64,000 bases of DNA, from contig OY754468.1 in the NCBI GenBank assembly GCA_963575645.1, forward strand, positions 51,347,665-51,411,664. Direction: 5' to 3'. The position numbers and the translations under genes were made by a program. This document shows positions 60,401 through 64,000 of this stretch, piece by piece. Source of the stretch: Xanthostigma xanthostigma (taxonomy: Eukaryota > Arthropoda > Insecta > Raphidioptera > Raphidiidae). Under the pieces are notes generated by a model that worked only from the letters and a program-made list of their open reading frames with translations, was not told the origin of the DNA and ran no database searches. How positions within the stretch are numbered: position 1 is the first letter of the stretch; every line of letters begins with the position of its first letter.

Positions 60401-63400
60401 GAAAAATTTATATTTTTCTTGTTGCGCAGGGCGATTACATCTGGATCGAGCCACAAGGCAATGGCGGCAGTAACACCAATGGCACCATCACGACAACGAA
60501 CGGAACAGTCGGTGGAAGCGGTGACGAGTTCGATGTCGCGATCGGCGCACGCGTCGTATCTGCCGAAGGACGACGCATCCTGGTGCGCGACGATGACGGA
60601 CGGGAACTATGGCTCACGCCCGAAAGACGCATCAAAGCGATGCACGCGACGTCGGTGCAGGGCGTTGAGGATATGATCGGACTTGGCGACCTCCACGAAG
60701 CCGGAATACTCAGGAATCTGCTCATAAGATACAGCGAGAATTTGATATACGTAAGTTTGTTATTTGTGCAATGCAACAATTAAGGAGGTTGAGCCGTTTT
60801 ACGAAGATAATGAAAAAAATCTGAAATAAAGTTTTTTTAATAGATTTTTTTATGACAAAATTTTCTGTAAAAAATCCAAAATCACTAGGAGATTTATAAA
60901 GTTAAAAATTAAAAAAAACTTTTACATGTAGTCGTATGGAAAATATGTCAAGCTAACATGCAAACTGTTCATTTTAATTTCTTGCAAATAACCAAATAAT
61001 GTCAGCAGTTCCAAAAACTATCTATGTAAAGCATCGATGTCTTACGCATATTTTAATATTTTTGCCAATTTAATTAGGAGACTTTTAATCAATAAAAAAA
61101 ATTATTAAACCTTAGCACTTTTCGATTATGGACTTTTATTCTTGACAGATTTAACAATTTTAACTGAATTTTCAACTTTTTAATTTTAATTTTTATTACT
61201 TCTAATTTCTTTTTTCAATTATTTACTGCAAAAAATATGTAAAATACAGATATTTACATAAATGTATTTTTTTTTAACCTAACTTTGTACAAAAAATACA
61301 AAAGTTAGTCCATTAAGTATAAAGTACTGAAATAAGTAATTAATATTAAAAAAAAATATTTATTTATGCCTTTATGACAATAATTTATTGGTACCATCAA
61401 CTTATAAACTATAAAAGTTCCCATTTAGAATTCGACTTACTTTTGATTGGGACTGTAACGGATCAACCTCCTTAATACATGTTTTCGGAGACTAAAATCC
61501 TGCATCTCTTTGGGAAATTATTTTCTCCATGTATCTATTAATTAACTGTATGAATCATTGCCTATCTACTCAATGTACGGTGAGTGAACGCAACAAAGCG
61601 TATCAAGAATATATCTGCGTCTCTTTCTTCAATGTAATTCCCTATGATTTCTCCGATGATAGGATTGGTTGATGTACTTGCATTCAATCTGAATAAAGTA
61701 TATCTATTTCAAAAACTTTGTCTTTTTCTATGACGTTAACATGGGCGTACCCAGCTTTTGGCCCAGGAGGGGGCAAATTAAAAATTTATTAAGCCGTGTC
61801 CCTCGTGCTTGTTTTGCCCTCCTGGATACGCCAGGAGAGAAAGACAGAAGTATATGTTTGCACCCTAATAGTTCGATTGCGATTTTATTCCTACGCTCAG
61901 TATAGAATAAAAGTATATGATTTTCTCAAAACTTGTAGAGGCTACAAAGTAAATGAAAATGGCTCCATCCGACGCAATGATTGTGGACTATATTTGACAG
62001 TTCACCTAACCTAGTGTCCATTTAAGGTGTTTTTTTTTATTAATGTTCTTTCGCAATCGACAACTTTCCGCCTTGTTGCACAATGTAGTTTTCTTCATAC
62101 TTCGGTCGAAAGTACGAACTCCCTGCATCGATTTTAAGGCATAAAGTCTAACATTTATGCATTAGTGGGATTACACGCACTGATGTCGAAAATACGTACT
62201 TTCGACCTGCTATAAGGAAAAAATTCCAGCCAATTGGGCGACGGGACCATTCCAACTTCAAAAATGTTGACATTTGATTATAATAAAGAAAAGAAAATTT
62301 CTGATATCGCGTGAGGTGACGCGGGTAATGGCTAGTATTCGATTTTGCTATTCGTTGCCATTGTTACCTACATAATATGTTCCACGTCATGTAAAAATTA
62401 ATCAAAGCATGCCTAACTAGTTTATTTCTGACAGATCCAAAAAACAAAAGACCAGCTGATTTCAATTTATTTTCAAAATATTTCCGAAACTATAAAGCTT
62501 AGAAAAAAATTTTTTAACAAAACTTTCTTGAAAAAATAAATTTAATAATAAGCCGTTATGAAAAGTATACCATCTCTTCTGCGCATGCGCCGATTTTCCC
62601 TAAACAATAGGGCTCTTCATATTTGCATACCAAACATCCTCCCAAAATTTGGTTTCAATCCGCTCATTCATTTGACCTGTATCGTGTTCACAGACAAACA
62701 GACGCACAGAGTTTTTTCAAAAATATGTTTTTTTGGATTCGGGGGACTTCAAAACGGAAAGATATTGTAAAATTTTTTAAAAAATTGATTTTTGACCTAA
62801 ACTAGTACCATTCCCCACTTGTTTGTTGGAATGGTAAAATAGTTGTAAGGTACAGCTGTCATTCGTGTTTTTACGTATAACCTCAAAGCTGTTTGCTTGG
62901 AATTTATAGATCTGTGTTTTTATGTAATTAATAAGCGTACTTTCGACCGAGGTATGAAGAAAAATAGTATACACCACACTGGCAGAAGGTTTGAGAGGCA
63001 AGAATCTCAACCTTTCTATTTTTTGGGACGTAAAAGCGTAAATCTAATCTATTTTTTTTTAATTTGCAGACGTACACCGGGTCAATTTTAGTCGCCGTAA
63101 ATCCCTATCAAATTTTACCAATTTATACGGCCGATCAAATAAAGTTATACAAAGAACGTAAAATTGGCGAGCTTCCGCCCCATATATTCGCTATCGGAGA
63201 CAATTCGTATGCCCACATGCGCCGATATGGCCAAGACCAGTGTATAGTTATTTCTGGCGAGTCGGGAGCCGGTAAAACAGAGAGCACCAAACTGATTCTT
63301 CAGTATTTAGCGGCCATAAGTGGTAAACATTCTTGGATCGAACAACAGATTCTCGAAGCGAATCCTATACTGGAAGCGTTCGGCAATGCTAAAACGGTGA

Positions 63401-63633
63401 GGAACGATAATTCGTCGAGATTCGGAAAGTACATCGATATACATTTTAGTCATTCGGGCGTCATCGAAGGTGCTAAAATCGAACAGTATCTATTAGAGAA
63501 GTCGAGGATTGTGTCACAGAATCCGGAAGAAAGAAATTATCATATATTTTACTGTCTTTTGGCGGGCTTGAGTAAAGAAGATAAACAAAAGCTGGAACTT
63601 GGAGAGGCGAGTCAGTATAGATATTTAACTGGG
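51497..63633 (+). CDS. Myo7a: Myosin VIIa (crinkled), first three coding exons; gene continues past window
   Basis: Unconventional actin motor with MyTH4-FERM tail, working in actin bundles, bristles/hairs and mechanosensory cells. Exon 51454-51514 holds the leader and MVIVTR. Exon 60430-60750 (107 codons) holds the N-terminal SH3-like region and [14 protein letters not shown]. Exon 63070-63633 (188 codons) holds the start of the motor: [20 protein letters not shown]-loop GESGAGKT (residues 176-183), [20 protein letters not shown] (switch I; N-x-NSSRFGK at about 225-233), and ends RYLTG before donor GTAAGT. All three junctions are phase 0. The start agrees with fly Myo7a [14 protein letters not shown]. 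Residues 15-39 are a Gly/Asn/Thr-rich insertion absent from the human protein. Introns are 8.9 kb and 2.3 kb, both repeat-filled. The remaining motor, IQ and tail exons lie beyond 64000. Confidence 0.97.
51772..52270 (+). mobile_element. MITE with about 150-base inverted ends and N-terminal transposase fragment, first of a tandem pair
   Basis: TATACAGATTGTATCAAATC at the left and its complement at the right, with CTGTGTGTAAGACAGAGACG inside both ends. The short frame ([32 protein letters not shown]) resembles the helix-turn-helix start of insect Tc1/mariner-type transposases (YSVREKVEIIKWYY). No catalytic core. Confidence 0.75.
52288..52779 (+). mobile_element. Second MITE of the tandem pair
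   Basis: Nearly identical to its neighbour (few substitutions, a 2-3 base indel near 52670), same orientation, 17 bases apart. Recent duplication or two insertions at adjacent TA sites. Confidence 0.78.
52780..53040. repeat. AT-rich palindromic element I, copy 2
   Basis: GTTATAAGGGCATACTGAAA to TTTCAGTATGCCCTTGTATA with the same nested TTACGTTGTTATAACAACGTAA-type core as copy 1. Confidence 0.75.
53459..53960 (+). mobile_element. Non-autonomous Helitron family 1, copy 5
   Basis: A|TCATATATACTAATACGCTA to GTGCGAATAATTCGCACAGG...TCACTCTAG|T, full ends, Helitron sense on the plus strand. Confidence 0.88.
54737..54885 (-). mobile_element. MITE family J, copy 5, truncated
   Basis: TATAATACGCGCCACGAATC through AACTTGTACTCGACTGTACT; about 180 bases of the far half are missing. 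The break is immediately followed by the 310-base tandem array. Confidence 0.8.
54894..55698. repeat. Tandem array, unit about 310-316 bases, about 2.6 copies
   Basis: GGATTCAGCGTGTTTTTTTC begins units at 54894, 55210 and 55520. Each has ATAAACGCAAATAACTTCTA and AATCGCGAAAATCGAATTCT. Units 2 and 3 are nearer to each other than to unit 1. Non-coding. Confidence 0.9.
55699..57782. other. Intronic stretch without supported gene
   Basis: AT-rich, short frames only. I recognise no repeat family inside the window and no exon-like frame in the myosin sense. Confidence 0.45.
57783..58910. mobile_element. Large foldback with about 450-base arms and hammerhead-like motif at each end
   Basis: The left arm (57783 on) carries, inverted, the sequence that closes the right arm (TTTTTAAGGTCCTGAAGAAA...CTGCCGAAACGTTGACGATT at 58800-58848). 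Nearer the centre GGTTACCTGGCAATGGCCAC...TTACAGAAAAATTTATTGAA is also mirrored. The end block is shared with 45800-45925. Possibly an inverted dimer of a Penelope-like end. Confidence 0.65.
58970..59286 (+). repeat. LINE 3'-tail repeat, family F, copy 4
   Basis: ACTAGCGATCCCGCCCGGTT to TATATTAGTATAGAT, with a run of 12 G (59006-59017) where copy 1 has 13. About 45 bases are missing after GATCAGAGTTAC. Confidence 0.7.
59625..60177 (-). mobile_element. Non-autonomous Helitron family 1, copy 6
   Basis: Minus-strand 3' end GTGCGAATAATTCGCACAGG...CTAG|T is intact; the 5' end keeps TCATATATATTA but lacks about 45 bases just inside. Located in Myo7a intron 2, 250 bases before the exon at 60430. Confidence 0.85.
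60780..61475. mobile_element. MITE with TTAAGGAGGTTGA inverted ends
   Basis: TTAAGGAGGTTGAGCCGTT at the left and AACGGATCAACCTCCTTAA at the right (one mismatch). It starts 30 bases past the Myo7a donor at 60751. 696 AT-rich bases, no coding content. Confidence 0.75.
61733..61925 (-). repeat. Dispersed repeat family M, copy 4 (inverted)
   Basis: TTAACATGGGCGTACCCAGC...CCAGGAGGGGGC through CGATTGCGATTTTATTCCTA to ATAAAAGTATATG, the inverse of the other three copies. Flanking 61575-61732 matches 23779-23930 inverted. Confidence 0.65.
61926..63069. other. Rest of Myo7a intron before exon 63070
   Basis: Contains short pieces shared with other places: about 62570-62690 (GCGCATGCGCCGATTTTCCC, CCAAAATTTGGTTTCAATCC) with 38390-38580, and 62880-62990 with 33656-33780. 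The acceptor is TATTTTTTTTTAATTTGCAG. Confidence 0.5.
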
Positions 63634-63786
63634 GTAAGTTAAATAAAATATATAATTAGTCATTACGAATTCGTGTATATTTCATGTGTTTGACGCTGAA
63701 TTTTAGGTTAAGTTTAAGTTTATATATTCAGTCGGGTTCTATACGGGATGCAAAGATGCAAATCGCTAAAAATATCCGTTTTTCCC

Positions 63787-63993
63787 ATATACTTAATACT
63801 CCAATATTGCTAGTAGGGGTCTAGAAAAGAATGACGACTCAATAACGCAGACATACATACGTTTGTCTCTGTCTTTTAGACTTCAAATTTTATGCGCATG
63901 TCCGAGAATGGAGCCTGCACTAGTCCACTTCCCCATTACAGTCGAGTATAAAAATACGGGAACTAGCAATATTGGAGTATTAAGTATAATATG
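63787..63993. repeat. MITE with ACTTAATACTCCAATATTGC ends
   Basis: CATATACTTAATACTCCAATA TTGCTAGT-type left end and ACTAGCAATATTGGAGTATT right end are inverted repeats of about 24 bases, about 205 bases overall, in the myosin intron after the 63633 donor. Confidence 0.7.
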
Positions 63994-64000
63994 GTCTGTT

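Noticed and set aside
60435-60779. 114-codon frame antisense to the myosin exon
   Set aside because: Shadow of the GC-rich coding exon 60430-60750 on the other strand.

Overview
The window is AT-rich, intron-bearing animal DNA, almost certainly from an insect. Spliced genes with GT/AG introns encode proteins close to known insect families, and the repeats are types common in insects (CTAG-ended non-autonomous Helitrons, hAT MITEs, LINE tails ending in short A/T-rich repeats). The Helitron load would suit a moth or butterfly, but the order cannot be fixed from sequence alone.

Four protein genes were found and their exons read by hand. (1) DRC3 (LRRC48), minus strand, 7522 to 434: eight exons, 554 residues, complete. 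(2) A small two-exon gene, plus strand, 8874-9584: about 202 residues, acidic C-terminus, destruction-box-like motifs, possibly a securin-type protein. It starts 1.35 kb from DRC3 in divergent orientation. (3) slowmo (PRELI-domain mitochondrial lipid-transfer protein), minus strand, 26529 to 16165: three exons, 222 residues, complete. (4) Myosin VIIa (crinkled), plus strand: start codon at 51497, coding exons at 51497-51514, 60430-60750 and 63070-63633, and the rest of the gene beyond the window. A probable untranslated first exon near 27.0-27.2 kb would place slowmo and Myo7a head to head over about 0.5 kb, with an intron of about 24 kb in the myosin leader.

Layout: 0-7.5 kb is DRC3, with a different mobile element in each long intron. 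7.8-8.6 kb is a hAT element between the divergent genes. 9.9-15.7 kb holds non-coding MITEs and foldbacks. 16.2-26.5 kb is slowmo, with a 9.6 kb intron full of repeats. 26.5-51.5 kb is the presumed first myosin intron: Helitrons, hAT elements, LINE pieces, tRNA-derived sequence and foldbacks. 51.5-64 kb holds the first myosin coding exons in more repeats. Outside the four genes nearly all recognisable sequence is mobile-element debris; at least 15 families recur within the window.

The four genes do not form a pathway. DRC3 serves motile axonemes (in insects mainly sperm flagella and some sensory neurons). Myosin VIIa serves actin protrusions and mechanosensory cells. slowmo serves mitochondrial phospholipid traffic. 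The small gene may serve the cell cycle. I found no convincing new multi-gene system. The most notable signals are two composite elements of the same architecture close to splice donors of two genes, an inverted dimer of a tRNA-like sequence with 14-base flanking repeats, a hammerhead-like core in a dispersed repeat, and a Gly/Asn/Thr-rich insertion in the myosin N-terminus.
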